Assembly (NCBI RefSeq): GCF_001721685.1
Contig: NZ_CP012502.1
Location: 2,604,001-2,668,000, forward strand
From: Salisediminibacterium beveridgei
GTDB taxonomy: Bacteria; Bacillota; Bacilli; Bacillales; Salisediminibacteriaceae
DNA: 64,000 nt
Direction of reading: 5' to 3'
The notes below the pieces were generated by a model that searched no databases, was not told where the DNA came from, and saw only the letters and a list, made by a program, of their open reading frames with translations. Below are positions 43,190 to 51,875 of this stretch, in pieces. A program made the translations under genes and the position numbers. Every line of letters starts with the position of its first letter. Within the stretch, counting starts at the first letter, position 1.

Positions 43190-43475
43190 CGCATAGCCTA
43201 GTGGGTGCGTCAACCATCCATGTGTACTCAACTTTTGTTGGGGCTTGTAGCACACGCCAGTTATATGCTGAGTGGTGGTTTTTTCCGAAAGGAAGAACTG
43301 CTCTTCTTCGGAAGGGTGGTGCAAGTGGGAAACCGATCGTACGTCGCCAGTACCAACCAAAAACAGTGATTTGAGAAGAACCATGCAGAGCGTCGCTCTT
43401 CGTAAGAAGAAAAGACCTGTTTGGCTATCTCAAGCCCGCACTGAAACGTTGTACCTCAGTGGGGGTTCGTTGACA
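43190..43475 (+). ncRNA. Right-end region of IS605 copy 2, candidate omega RNA
   Basis: Noncoding but nearly identical to the right end of copy 1. It ends in a hairpin with stem CACTGA/TCAGTG (43439-43444 with 43456-43461) just before the element boundary. The predicted guide is the flanking DNA from 43476 onward. Expression is inferred from characterised IS605 systems. Confidence 0.6.
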
Positions 43476-43517
43476 CTTCAGATAGATGCAGCGATTTTTC
43501 AGAGGAGGCTTGACGTT

Positions 43518-44507
43518 ATGTCAGTGGAATCAGTCGTTAATCGTTATGAAGAAATCTATGACGAAATGAAAAAGGAATTCAAATGGTCATTTGTGAATAA
43601 GAAGGTGCTCTTGCATGCGGCCATGACGTATGCCGTTCAACCGCACATACCATTTAACAGTCAGCAATTCAAAGGACTGTGTAACCGGATCAGTAAAGAT
43701 GCTTCCATGTTTTCGCCGCTTAAACAGGATAAACGGCTCACTGTTGCTGCGATTCTCGAAACGAAATATGATGATCCGAAGACGAATTTTCACTACATGA
43801 AGCGGATCTATGATCTGTTGGTGAAAAAAAAGTTCCGAAGAGGTGCCGCGTCTTATACGACAGCCCTTGTTATTCTCTCTCAAGCGGATGAGGTTCAGTC
43901 GCTTGACGAATATGTGGAACGGACGATGGCAATTCATAAAGGAATGAGAAAAAAACACCCGTTTATTACTTCTGAATATGATTATCCTCTGGCTGCACTC
44001 CTTGCAGTAGAGCATCATGATACAGATGAACTCATGCGCCGGATCGAATATTTTTATGAGCAACTGGCCAAGAACGGTTTTCGAAAAGGCAGTGATCTGC
44101 AGTTTCTGAGTCATATTTTGAGTCTTGACGACGAGCACAGTCCAGATGAGATCATCTCAAGAACCCTTGCTGCCAGAGAATCCTGGAAGCTTTCCGGCAT
44201 GAAACACAAAGGGCTGCACTATCCTGTGACCGGTCTGCTTGCATTGGCTGGTGGGGACAGCCTGCTGTTTGATACCATCAGTGAAACTTCGGAAGACTTA
44301 AACCGGCGTAAATCCTTCAAGTGGGAAAAAGACTGGAACAGCCTCGTTGCCGCGAATATCACGATGCGCACAACGCTTGATCCGGATGAATCACTGTCTG
44401 TCAGTATGTACGCCAGCTTGAATACCGTTTTGGAAGCACAGAATGCCGCGATGGTAGCGGCAGCAACAGCCGGTGCCGTCGCCGCCACCAGTTCATCAGG
44501 AAATTAA
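43518..44507 (+). CDS. DUF4003 family protein
   Basis: A 329-residue mostly helical protein of the DUF4003 family of Bacilli. The start MSVESVVNRYEEIYDEMK, the segment KLSGMKHKGLHYPVTGLLAL and the Ala-rich C-terminus (AAMVAAATAGAVAATSSS) are visible. Function unknown. AGAGGAGG precedes the ATG by 9 bases. The IS605 element ends 42 bp upstream and has probably displaced the native promoter. Confidence 0.82.
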   Translation: MSVESVVNRYEEIYDEMKKEFKWSFVNKKVLLHAAMTYAVQPHIPFNSQQFKGLCNRISKDASMFSPLKQDKRLTVAAILETKYDDPKTNFHYMKRIYDLLVKKKFRRGAASYTTALVILSQADEVQSLDEYVERTMAIHKGMRKKHPFITSEYDYPLAALLAVEHHDTDELMRRIEYFYEQLAKNGFRKGSDLQFLSHILSLDDEHSPDEIISRTLAARESWKLSGMKHKGLHYPVTGLLALAGGDSLLFDTISETSEDLNRRKSFKWEKDWNSLVAANITMRTTLDPDESLSVSMYASLNTVLEAQNAAMVAAATAGAVAATSSSGN

Positions 44508-44517
44508 TACAGAAAGA

Positions 44518-44552
44518 AGAGGAGACCGGGGCGCAAGTCCCCGATCTCCTCT
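44518..44552 (+). terminator. Hairpin terminator
   Basis: Stem arms 44518-44531 and 44539-44552 (one mismatch) with a short loop are followed by a T run, after the DUF4003 gene. Confidence 0.8.
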
Positions 44553-44604
44553 CTTTTTACTCTTTAGTATGTTAACGTTCGTTGTTGTTCTCAGTTGCTA
44601 TCGT

Positions 44605-44690
44605 CTGACGCATACCGCGGGCTTGCCTCAACTGAATTCCACTCCGTGAATTTGGATTTTCGGCCTGCGCTTTTCCCGCAGTGTCGCCGT
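44605..44690 (+). repeat. Degenerate copy of the CCGCGGGC...CCCGCAG intergenic repeat
   Basis: Starts with CGCATACCGCGGGCTTGCC and ends with GCTTTTCCCGCAGTGTCGCC. These match the ends of the 13512-13638 repeat read in reverse (CGCTTGCCGCGGGC and GCTTTTCCCGCAGGCGTC). The outer flanking arms are absent. No gene. Confidence 0.5.
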
Positions 44691-44736
44691 CTGTCGCTCC
44701 CTCAAACTATATATCAACACCAGACTTTAACAGTAC

Positions 44737-45468
44737 CTAATCTTTAAGAAGGTCCTTCCAATCTCTTACCATTTCTTTTCCGAATGCGCCGGATTTACCG
44801 AGACGCTTTTCAATCGTCTCAAACTGTTCCAAAACGGTTTGCAGTTCGTTGGATACACTTTCCAGTTCTGTCCGCTGCACCTTGATCACACGGCGCATGC
44901 GAAGTGTTTTTTGCAGTTCTTTTGCCAGCTTATAACCCCTTGCCGCATTGAAATTCTCCTGCTCGATCTCGTGATAATAGCGGCTCACTTCTTTATCCAT
45001 CCGGCTCTCTTCCCTTGGAAGCTGCTTACGCCAGACGTCAACCTGACGGAGACGGTCATGCATATCCGCAAACAGTTTCTCATAACCCATCGCATCGTCT
45101 GGGATATCTGCTACTTCGGACTGCTCATTTTTGTATCGAAACTGATCCGGAAAAGCTTCGTTCAAATCAATCACTTGACCATATTCATCATCCCTGATCA
45201 GTTCTTCAATATCGATGGACTCACTCGGTTTACGAATTTCCAGGACAACACGGCATTCTGCATCCAGGACGACGTCAAGGATATGTCCATGAAACTGATA
45301 CCCTTCGTCAATGCGGGATTTCTCCCCGGTTTCCACAGTCATCTGGATTTCCTCGACCAGACCTTCGTCGGAAATCGACAGCTTCAACGTCTTCTTTGCC
45401 ACCTCAAGAATCTTCCGTTTTGGTCTTAATGCTTTAATATTTTGTACTTCAGCCATTTGGCTCGCCAC
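44737..45468 (-). CDS. Hypothetical protein with C-terminal coiled coil
   Basis: I do not recognise this 243-residue acidic protein. The first 110 residues look like beta strands (KTLKLSISDEGLVEEIQMTV, then ILDVVLDAECRVVLEI). The rest (about 140-235) is long charged helix with heptad character, probably a coiled coil. No signal peptide or membrane helix. The GTG at 45468 is near AGGAAAG, and an ATG at 45456 is an alternative. Divergent from a TetR regulator gene. Confidence 0.65.
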   Translation of the reverse strand: MASQMAEVQNIKALRPKRKILEVAKKTLKLSISDEGLVEEIQMTVETGEKSRIDEGYQFHGHILDVVLDAECRVVLEIRKPSESIDIEELIRDDEYGQVIDLNEAFPDQFRYKNEQSEVADIPDDAMGYEKLFADMHDRLRQVDVWRKQLPREESRMDKEVSRYYHEIEQENFNAARGYKLAKELQKTLRMRRVIKVQRTELESVSNELQTVLEQFETIEKRLGKSGAFGKEMVRDWKDLLKD

Positions 45469-45592
45469 ACTTTCCTGCTTATTCTCTATTTCTTATAATA
45501 CGAAAGATTTGTGAATAATTCAATATTCGACGTTACCAACCGTTCACATACGTTACGATGAAAGCAGAAGAACATAGAAAGGAGTGTCCGAA

Positions 45593-46177
45593 GTGAATCA
45601 GGATGAAACGAAGGAACGGATTCTGGATGCAGCCATCAACCTGATGTGCGAAAAAGGGTTTTCCTCCACTTCTGTGCGTGTAATTGCTGCAGAGGCTGGT
45701 GTGTCAGAAATGACGCTCTTCCGGAAATTTAAGAATAAGCAGGCCATTCTGGATGAAATCACTGAAAAATATACCAACACCTTTTCAAGCTCAAAAATTT
45801 TTGCGGAAGACTGGACGTATGACCTTGAAACAGATCTCAAAAACCTGAGCCGCACCTACCAGGATTTTATGAATAAACATAAAAATATCGTCCGGCTTGC
45901 TTACAAAGAATCAGGCGCTCACGATGAAATTTCTGAAGGATTGACTGAAAATCCGAAACTGATGAGAAACCATTTGTCATCATATCTAAATGAGATGCAG
46001 AAAAAAGGTCTCGTCACCAACGATCTCAACATGGATGAACAGGTCTTGAATTTTATGTGGATGAATCTCGGTCATTTTTCCGCACAGTTTATTTCCGGGA
46101 ATCAGGTCACTAAGCTTCCTACCGAATCTTTCATCGAAAGCAGCATCGCTTTATTTGCCAGAGGATTGAGGCCCTGA
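45593..46177 (+). CDS. TetR/AcrR-family regulator
   Basis: A 194-residue regulator with helix-turn-helix SSTSVRVIAAEAGVSEMTLF and FKNKQAILDEI. The remainder is a helical ligand domain. The GTG at 45593 lies 8 bases after AAAGGAG. A GTG at 45584 overlaps that site. The target is unknown. The divergent hypothetical gene is a candidate. It ends about 100 bp before the cobalamin riboswitch. Confidence 0.87.
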   Translation: MNQDETKERILDAAINLMCEKGFSSTSVRVIAAEAGVSEMTLFRKFKNKQAILDEITEKYTNTFSSSKIFAEDWTYDLETDLKNLSRTYQDFMNKHKNIVRLAYKESGAHDEISEGLTENPKLMRNHLSSYLNEMQKKGLVTNDLNMDEQVLNFMWMNLGHFSAQFISGNQVTKLPTESFIESSIALFARGLRP

Positions 46178-46274
46178 TCAGGACTTCAATCCTTTTTCTT
46201 TCTGAATTGAATTTACATTTCAATCGTTCATCGCTATACTGAATATAACGAAATCACGAAGATACGCCAACTTC

Positions 46275-46450
46275 ATAGCAACAGCAAGGTTCCCTGGGGT
46301 TCAACCCCGGGGTGAAAAGGGAAGCCGGTGTAATTCCGGCACGGTCCCGCCACTGTAAACACTGATCCGCTTAACAAAGCCACTGTGAACAATTGTTCAT
46401 GGGAAGGCGTTTTGCCGGATGCGACGTGTGAGTCAGGAGACCTGCCATGC
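46275..46450 (+). promoter_or_regulatory. Cobalamin riboswitch
   Basis: The conserved B12-box segment is present: GCCGGTGTAATTCCGGCAC, then GGTCCCGCCACTGT near 46343-46358. It is followed by GCCACTG, the GGGAAGGCG element and the closing GAGTCAGGAGACCTGCC near 46429-46446. It precedes the B12 uptake operon by 190 bp and should shut it off when adenosyl- or methylcobalamin is plentiful. No gene lies in the remaining leader. Confidence 0.95.
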
Positions 46451-46639
46451 TGTATTTTCAAACACCTTCGAGGAAAAGGATGTTTTACACTGTGCCGGTT
46501 TGGTTCGAACGCTTTCATTTGTTCATTCCTGCCTGACGCTAATGTAGAGTACATAAGCTGACGCTTTTCCTTCATGAGGAATGGCGTTTTTTTTCTTGCA
46601 TGATTTCGTAATTCAGTTTAACCAGGAGGAGAAGCACCT

Positions 46640-47665
46640 ATGAAAAAAACGATGATAAGTCTCGCTGCGACAGCCCTGATCTTCAGTGCATGCAGCAACA
46701 ATGAAGAAGACCCTGACGGGAACAATGTGAACAATGACAACTCGAACAATCAGGCCGCAAATGAAAATGAGACGGATTATGAGAACGGTACGGACAATAA
46801 TGCCGAAACCGCTGCTGATGACTTTCCCGTCACGATCACTGATGACTCCGGCCGTGACATCACACTTGAAGAAGAACCGGAAACACTCGCATCCCTGTTA
46901 CCGAGTACAACGGAAATTCTCTTTGCCATCGACGCAGGTGACGGCTTGATCGGTCGTTCCCAAAACGATAATTATCCAATGGAAGAGCTCGAGGATATTG
47001 ACATCATCGGAGGGATGGAAATCGATGCCGAGATGATTATAAGCCTCGAACCCGACCTTCTGTTCATTCAGGATTATCACTTCTTTGAATATGAGGACAT
47101 GTTAGCCGAATTTGAGGAAGCCGGCATCCAGTATCTTGTCATTGAAGGGATTGAATCCTTTGAAGCGACATATGATTCCATAGAACTGATTGGCGAAGCC
47201 GTAGGTCGTATTGATGAAGCAACGGCTCTCACATCAGAAATGCAGGAGGAAGTCGCCAAACTGAGGGAACAGGCTGAAGCGGTATCTGAAGAAGATCGAC
47301 AGCTTGTCTGGACGGAAGTTTCGCCGTCTCCGGATATTTTCACCACAGGTACAGGAACCTTCTTCCACGAAATGCTTGAGATTATCAACGCAGACAATGC
47401 CGCTGCCGATCATGACGGATGGGTTCAGCTCAGTGAAGAAGAAATGGTCGCTCTGACACCTGACGTCATCATCACAACGTATGGCTATTACGTGGAAGAC
47501 GCCTTTGACGAAGTTGCTGAGCGTGACGGCTGGCAGGACATTCCTGCCGTTGAAAACGGTGAAATCCATGACATCGATAACGATACCGTTTCCCGCCCCG
47601 GGCCCCGGCTCGTTGAAGGAGTGAGACAGCTCGGTGAACTCATCTACCCGGATGTCTTCAATTAA
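46640..47665 (+). CDS. btuF: BtuF-like corrinoid-binding lipoprotein
   Basis: A 341-residue ABC substrate-binding lipoprotein with lipobox IFSACS (Cys 17) and an acidic, Asn-rich spacer. The cobalamin/siderophore-type two-lobe domain begins TITDDSGRDITLEEEPETLA and has LLPSTTEILFAIDAGDGLIG and SLEPDLLFIQ. First gene of the operon under the cobalamin riboswitch, so cobalamin or cobinamide is the likely ligand. AGGAGGAG precedes the ATG. Confidence 0.9.
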   Translation: MKKTMISLAATALIFSACSNNEEDPDGNNVNNDNSNNQAANENETDYENGTDNNAETAADDFPVTITDDSGRDITLEEEPETLASLLPSTTEILFAIDAGDGLIGRSQNDNYPMEELEDIDIIGGMEIDAEMIISLEPDLLFIQDYHFFEYEDMLAEFEEAGIQYLVIEGIESFEATYDSIELIGEAVGRIDEATALTSEMQEEVAKLREQAEAVSEEDRQLVWTEVSPSPDIFTTGTGTFFHEMLEIINADNAAADHDGWVQLSEEEMVALTPDVIITTYGYYVEDAFDEVAERDGWQDIPAVENGEIHDIDNDTVSRPGPRLVEGVRQLGELIYPDVFN

Positions 47666-48692
47666 TCGCACAGCTTTAACTTACACACTGGCCCTGATGT
47701 TTACCATTGGGGCTGTGCTTTTATCCTTATCCATCAGTTCTGTGCATGTTCCCCTTGGGCATATTGCCCACATTGTCGGAGAGAACCTGTTTGGCTTACA
47801 GCCGAATCCCGAAATTACGGACGGTGAGCGCCGGATCATCTGGAACATCCGTCTGCCACGGGTGTTTCTCGGATTGGGCGTTGGCGCCGCTTTAGCACTC
47901 GCAGGTGCAGCATTTCAGGGACTGCTGCGTAACCCGCTGGCGGATCCCTATACGATCGGGGTCTCCTCCGGAGCATCGCTGGGCGCTGTTATCGTGATTT
48001 TTTTCGGGATCAGTCTCCCTGTCATAGGCGGTTTCACCTTGCCTTTGATGGCGATTCTCTTCGGCTTTGCGACACTGATGATCGTCTTTGGACTGGTACA
48101 ATTGACCAGCCGGAGCCTTGCCGTTGAGACGATCATCCTTGCCGGTATCATCATGAGTGCTTTTATCGGCGCGCTGATTTCGTTACTCATTGCCCTCGGT
48201 GATCAGGATGCGATGACCCGGATCATTTACTGGTTGTACGGCAGTGTTGCACTGAGAGGCTGGAGCTATGTCCAGCTCCTGGTTCCGTTTCTGGTAACAG
48301 GGAGCCTGATGCTTCTCGTCTATTACCGTGAACTCAATGCCATGGCACTCGGCGAGGAAGCAGCTGGGCACATCGGTGTCAATGTCCGCCGCGGTAAAAT
48401 TGTGGTCGTTGCAGGGGCCTCACTTCTCACTGGTGCTGCCGTTGCCGTATCCGGAACGATCGGCTTTGTCGGGCTGGTTATTCCCCATCTTGTGCGGCTG
48501 CTGACCGGGCCCAATCATCGCCACGTCCTGCCGATTTCATTTATCACTGGTGGGGGCTTCCTCGTCTTCGCAGACCTTTTAGCCCGCACGATTATCGCAC
48601 CGCAGGAGATGCCAATCGGGGTATTGACCGCCCTTATTGGCGCACCTGTTTTTGCGCTGCTGTTAATTCGAAAACGCCTCGGAAAGGAGTGA
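47652..48692 (+). CDS. btuC: BtuC-like FecCD-family permease
   Basis: A membrane permease of about 346 residues with nine to ten helices. The conserved RLPRVFLGLGVGAALALAG and LRNPLADPYTIGVSSGASLG segments and the GTIGFVGLVIPHLVRLL coupling motif near the end are typical of FecCD/BtuC permeases. It overlaps the btuF stop. The ATG at 47652 is chosen, and a GTG at 47634 is possible. Confidence 0.92.
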   Translation: MSSINRTALTYTLALMFTIGAVLLSLSISSVHVPLGHIAHIVGENLFGLQPNPEITDGERRIIWNIRLPRVFLGLGVGAALALAGAAFQGLLRNPLADPYTIGVSSGASLGAVIVIFFGISLPVIGGFTLPLMAILFGFATLMIVFGLVQLTSRSLAVETIILAGIIMSAFIGALISLLIALGDQDAMTRIIYWLYGSVALRGWSYVQLLVPFLVTGSLMLLVYYRELNAMALGEEAAGHIGVNVRRGKIVVVAGASLLTGAAVAVSGTIGFVGLVIPHLVRLLTGPNHRHVLPISFITGGGFLVFADLLARTIIAPQEMPIGVLTALIGAPVFALLLIRKRLGKE

Positions 48693-48697
48693 GGAGC

Positions 48698-50167
48698 ATG
48701 CTGCATCTGGATCATGTCACTGGGGGCTACGGGCCAAAACCCGTCATTCACGATCTGAGTCTGACCGTTGAGCAGGGTGAATTTTTCACCCTGTTGGGCC
48801 CCAATGGCAGTGGGAAATCCACCCTGTTCAAATTGATCAGTGGTACGCTCCCTCTCTCATCGGGTTCCATTACGATGGACCAAGAGGCGGTCAATGAATT
48901 GCCCCCTGCAGAACGGGCCAGGAAAATTGCCGTTCTCTCTCAGGAAGCAACCGTCTCGTTTGACTTCACAGTCGAAGAAATTGTCAGCCTTGGCCGCTAC
49001 GCTTTTCAACATGGCTTGTTTAAATCGTTATCCAAACGTGATAAAGAAATGATCGAGCATGCGCTGAAGGTGACGGATACGACCATTTTCCGGAACAGAC
49101 CTTTTCGCACGTTAAGCGGCGGGGAAAAGCAGCGTGTACTTCTGGCCAAATCGCTCGCTCAGGAACCGAAACTGCTGCTGCTCGATGAACCGACGAACCA
49201 TCTGGATATCCGTCACGCCTTTCAACTGCTTGATTTACTGAAGGACTGGCAAAAATCCCATCAGCTCAGTGTATTCGCCATTTTGCACGATTTGAATGTG
49301 GCGTCCTTGTACGCTGACAGGGTAGGCCTTTTAAACGAAGGGCGTCTGGTGACCACCGGAAGCCCTGACATTCTTCGAAAAGAAGAGCAGCTTGCCAGCA
49401 TTTATGAAGTGAAGATCAACGCCCAGTCCCATCCTGTAATGCCGAAGCCGCAAATCACGATCACACCTGGCCATGCGAGCCATAGCGGTTCGTTTCAGTT
49501 TGGTGAAGACGTCACCATTTCAAGAAGCGCAGAGCTGATCCGCGTAAGCTTCGATCTGCCCCTGCGGACGATTTCCAGCGGGGTCACAGGCGACGGCATC
49601 GGATGGATGAAGCATTTCTGCAATTTCCATGTGGATCCGCACTATGACGGTGTGACACCCTTGGCGGACATGACGGCCTGGCTGAGTGAACGACGCCTTT
49701 CCCCGGACAATACCGTCGGCATGATGACAGCGGTTCACCTCGACGATGCGGCAACAGTTAAGGAAACCATCGACGGGATCGATATCATGGTACTCGCAAC
49801 TGCGGGGATCGGGAATGCTGTCGACATCACGCTTGCGGATAAACGGGAAGGACTCAGCCACATCGGCACATTGAACATCATGGTATTCATTGATGCTCAT
49901 CTGACCGACGGGGCGCTCGTCAATGCAATGATGTCTGCCACAGAGGCGAAGACCAAGGCCTTACAGGACCTCGAAGTAACCGACCGGTTTACCGGGACAT
50001 TGGCCACCGGCACACCAACGGACAGTCTTGCCATTGGCACAACGCAAAACGGAGACCTGACGCCGTTTGCAGGATCAGGCACACCGGTTGGAAAAGCGAT
50101 TGGTGCTACTGTCTACAAGGCGGTAACCGAAGCCATAAAGCACTATCTAAGAAGGTCAGCTCCGTGA
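48698..50167 (+). CDS. btuD: BtuD ATPase fused to CbiZ adenosylcobinamide amidohydrolase
   Basis: A 489-residue fusion. Residues 1-255 are an ABC ATPase: Walker A GPNGSGKSTL, signature LSGGEKQRV, Walker B LLLLDEPTNHLD and the switch His in AILHDLN. Residues about 265-489 are a CbiZ domain (GVTGDGIGWMKHFCNFHV, LATAGIGNAVD, GTPTDSLAIGTT). CbiZ cleaves adenosyl(pseudo)cobinamide forms to adenosylcobyric acid for remodelling. The fusion ties uptake to salvage. AGGAG lies 8 bases before the ATG at 48698. The stop is inside the terminator hairpin. Confidence 0.9.
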   Translation: MLHLDHVTGGYGPKPVIHDLSLTVEQGEFFTLLGPNGSGKSTLFKLISGTLPLSSGSITMDQEAVNELPPAERARKIAVLSQEATVSFDFTVEEIVSLGRYAFQHGLFKSLSKRDKEMIEHALKVTDTTIFRNRPFRTLSGGEKQRVLLAKSLAQEPKLLLLDEPTNHLDIRHAFQLLDLLKDWQKSHQLSVFAILHDLNVASLYADRVGLLNEGRLVTTGSPDILRKEEQLASIYEVKINAQSHPVMPKPQITITPGHASHSGSFQFGEDVTISRSAELIRVSFDLPLRTISSGVTGDGIGWMKHFCNFHVDPHYDGVTPLADMTAWLSERRLSPDNTVGMMTAVHLDDAATVKETIDGIDIMVLATAGIGNAVDITLADKREGLSHIGTLNIMVFIDAHLTDGALVNAMMSATEAKTKALQDLEVTDRFTGTLATGTPTDSLAIGTTQNGDLTPFAGSGTPVGKAIGATVYKAVTEAIKHYLRRSAP

Positions 50168-50182
50168 TAACGGGCTGACCTT
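50152..50182 (+). terminator. Hairpin terminator of the B12 operon
   Basis: A 9-bp stem AAGGTCAGC/GCTGACCTT (50152-50160 with 50174-50182) is followed by GTTTT. It overlaps the end of the coding region. Confidence 0.75.
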
Positions 50183-50367
50183 GTTTTCTGTATCCCTCCC
50201 TTTCCGGAGCCTTAAGACACGGTTGCTCTCTTATCCAATAAACAATGAGAGTCAATTTACCTGGATTCAGGATTGAGATGAGCAAAGCTTTTGCATTTAT
50301 TTCGCAGTGCGAATAGAATAACGCTTGTACCATTTTTACTACAGAGACACAGGAAAGGTGATGCACC

Positions 50368-51003
50368 ATGGCAAATGTATTGTATATTACAGCTCATCCT
50401 TTGACTGCAGCGCAGTCCATCAGTATGGCAACCGGAGAGACATTTTTGAAAGAATATCAGACCCATCATCCTGAGGATACGGTTCAGCATGTGGACTTAT
50501 TCAAGGCAGAAGTTCCTTACATCGACTCAGATGTATTCAGTGGCTGGGGGAAACTCGGTGAAGGGATTGCGTTCAATGAACTCACGGAAGCCGAACAGGC
50601 GAAAGTGGGCAGACTCTCAGAATTACACGAACAGTTTATGCAGGCTGATAAATATGTCTTCGTAACACCGCTATGGAACCTCGGCTTTCCACCAGTTGTG
50701 AAAGCATACCTCGATGCCGTAGCTGTACCAGGAAAAACGTTCCGTTATTCCGAAGAAGGTCCAGTCGGCCTTTTGACAGATAAAAAAGCTGTCCACATTC
50801 AGGCACGCGGCGGAAATTATTCTGAAGGGCCTGCTGCGGATCTCGAAATGGGCGACCGTTATATCCGCCAAATGATGACGTTCTTTGGTGTACCATCCTA
50901 TGATGCACTCTTTGTTGAAGGGCATAACGCTCAACCTGAACAAGCAGAAGAAATCAAGCTTCGCGCCAGTCAGGAAGCAAGAGAATTGGCTGTCAGCTTT
51001 TGA
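50368..51003 (+). CDS. azoR: FMN-dependent NADH-azoreductase
   Basis: A 211-residue flavodoxin-fold enzyme. It has [20 protein letters not shown] at the N-terminus, the [23 protein letters not shown] loop and [18 protein letters not shown]. This is the AzoR/AcpD family that reduces azo compounds and quinones with NADH. AGGAAAGGTG precedes the ATG. Monocistronic with a strong terminator. Confidence 0.92.
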   Translation: MANVLYITAHPLTAAQSISMATGETFLKEYQTHHPEDTVQHVDLFKAEVPYIDSDVFSGWGKLGEGIAFNELTEAEQAKVGRLSELHEQFMQADKYVFVTPLWNLGFPPVVKAYLDAVAVPGKTFRYSEEGPVGLLTDKKAVHIQARGGNYSEGPAADLEMGDRYIRQMMTFFGVPSYDALFVEGHNAQPEQAEEIKLRASQEARELAVSF

Positions 51004-51020
51004 TTTCACTCAAAAAAAGG

Positions 51021-51055
51021 AAGCGTCAATCCCGGTTTATCTGGGATTGACGCTT
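51021..51055 (+). terminator. Strong hairpin terminator
   Basis: A perfect 13-bp stem (51021-51033 with 51043-51055) is followed by TTTTTATTT, just after azoR. Confidence 0.9.
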
Positions 51056-51175
51056 TTTTATTTCCTATCTTCAATCGGAAATTGACTGCAGTTCGATTTA
51101 CGAAGTAAATGTGAAATTTCGGGACTTGTGACACACAACGTTCACAATCCCGCTACAAAATGGACACAGTTCGGC

Positions 51176-51196
51176 CGGTTAACACTGCTTTAACCG
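51176..51196 (+). promoter_or_regulatory. 21-bp palindrome at the DoxX B promoter
   Basis: CGGTTAA/TTAACCG with a 7-base spacer overlaps the probable -35 region. TATACT at 51200-51205 is a good -10 box. The same arrangement is found at copy A. Confidence 0.6.
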
Positions 51197-51319
51197 TTGT
51201 ATACTCAAGATAAGAAATCAGAGAGTGAGTGATCACTAACAACCAGCAATCATCATCCTTTTTCTGCTGTGTGTCACTTGTTCTCACCCAATACAAGAAT
51301 TCCTGAGGAGGAAAACATC

Positions 51320-51826
51320 ATGATTATGGATTTTTTGAGAAACAACAAAGTGGCCGCAGCGGTTTTGACATTTCTACGCGTTTACATCGGTTGGCAATGG
51401 CTCACAGCGGGCTGGGGGAAAATTACCGGTGAACCATTTGACGCATCCGGTTACTTAAACGGTGTCGTCGCAAACGAAAGTGTCCAGGCAACATACCCGA
51501 CGTATCACGCATTCATCGAAAACTTCGCGTTACCGAATGCCGGCATCTTCAGCTTCATGGTCGCCTGGGGAGAATTCCTCGTCGGTCTCGGCTTGATCCT
51601 CGGTGTCCTGACAACCGCCGCTATTTTCTTCGGTGTCGTCATGAACTTCGCTTTCATGTTCGCAGGGACCATTTCAAGTAACCCATGGCTTGTCCTTCTG
51701 TCGATCTTCATCCTTGCCGCAGGTCACAACGCCGGTAAATTCGGCGGCGACTACTGGGTTGTTCCTTACCTTCGCAGCAAAGTGTTCAAGAACAAGCAGG
51801 CAGATAGCGTAACGAAAGCCGCATAA
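51320..51826 (+). CDS. DoxX-family membrane protein, copy B
   Basis: A 168-residue four-helix protein identical to copy A except for Asp in place of Glu in the C-terminal KQADSVTKAA. Conservation also at third codon positions shows that the copies were recently duplicated or homogenised. GAGGAGG lies 8 bases upstream of the ATG. Function as for copy A: membrane redox-associated DoxX family, reaction unknown. Confidence 0.88.
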   Translation: MIMDFLRNNKVAAAVLTFLRVYIGWQWLTAGWGKITGEPFDASGYLNGVVANESVQATYPTYHAFIENFALPNAGIFSFMVAWGEFLVGLGLILGVLTTAAIFFGVVMNFAFMFAGTISSNPWLVLLSIFILAAGHNAGKFGGDYWVVPYLRSKVFKNKQADSVTKAA

Positions 51827-51840
51827 CACATCTGACCAAT

Positions 51841-51875
51841 CCCTGGATCCGAGGCTGAAGCCTCCCGGTCCGGGG
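51841..51875 (+). terminator. Terminator of DoxX copy B
   Basis: Inner stem GAGGCT/AGCCTC with outer pairing of CCCTGGATCC against GGTCCGGGG, followed by ATTTTTT. Confidence 0.75.

Larger units (their letters stand above)
41217..43475 (+). mobile_element. IS200/IS605-type element, copy 2, complete
   Basis: A 2.26-kb element with a left-end hairpin (ATCAGTC 41301-41307 with GACTGAT 41312-41318), tnpA, tnpB and a 286-bp noncoding right end. Boundaries are where it ceases to match copy 1 (TTTTTTATCATCA at the left, TTCGTTGACA at the right). It has no terminal inverted repeats or target duplication, as expected. It was inserted between the MerR operon promoter and the ribosome site of the DUF4003 gene. 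Confidence 0.92.

Noticed and set aside
43272..43517. Long upstream extension of the DUF4003 frame into the IS605 right end
   Set aside because: The extension lies in the noncoding, RNA-like end of the element. AGAGGAGG with an ATG at 43518 gives a clear native start.
46273..46575. A 100-codon open frame opposite the cobalamin riboswitch
   Set aside because: It is an antisense shadow of the riboswitch and leader, without a ribosome site.
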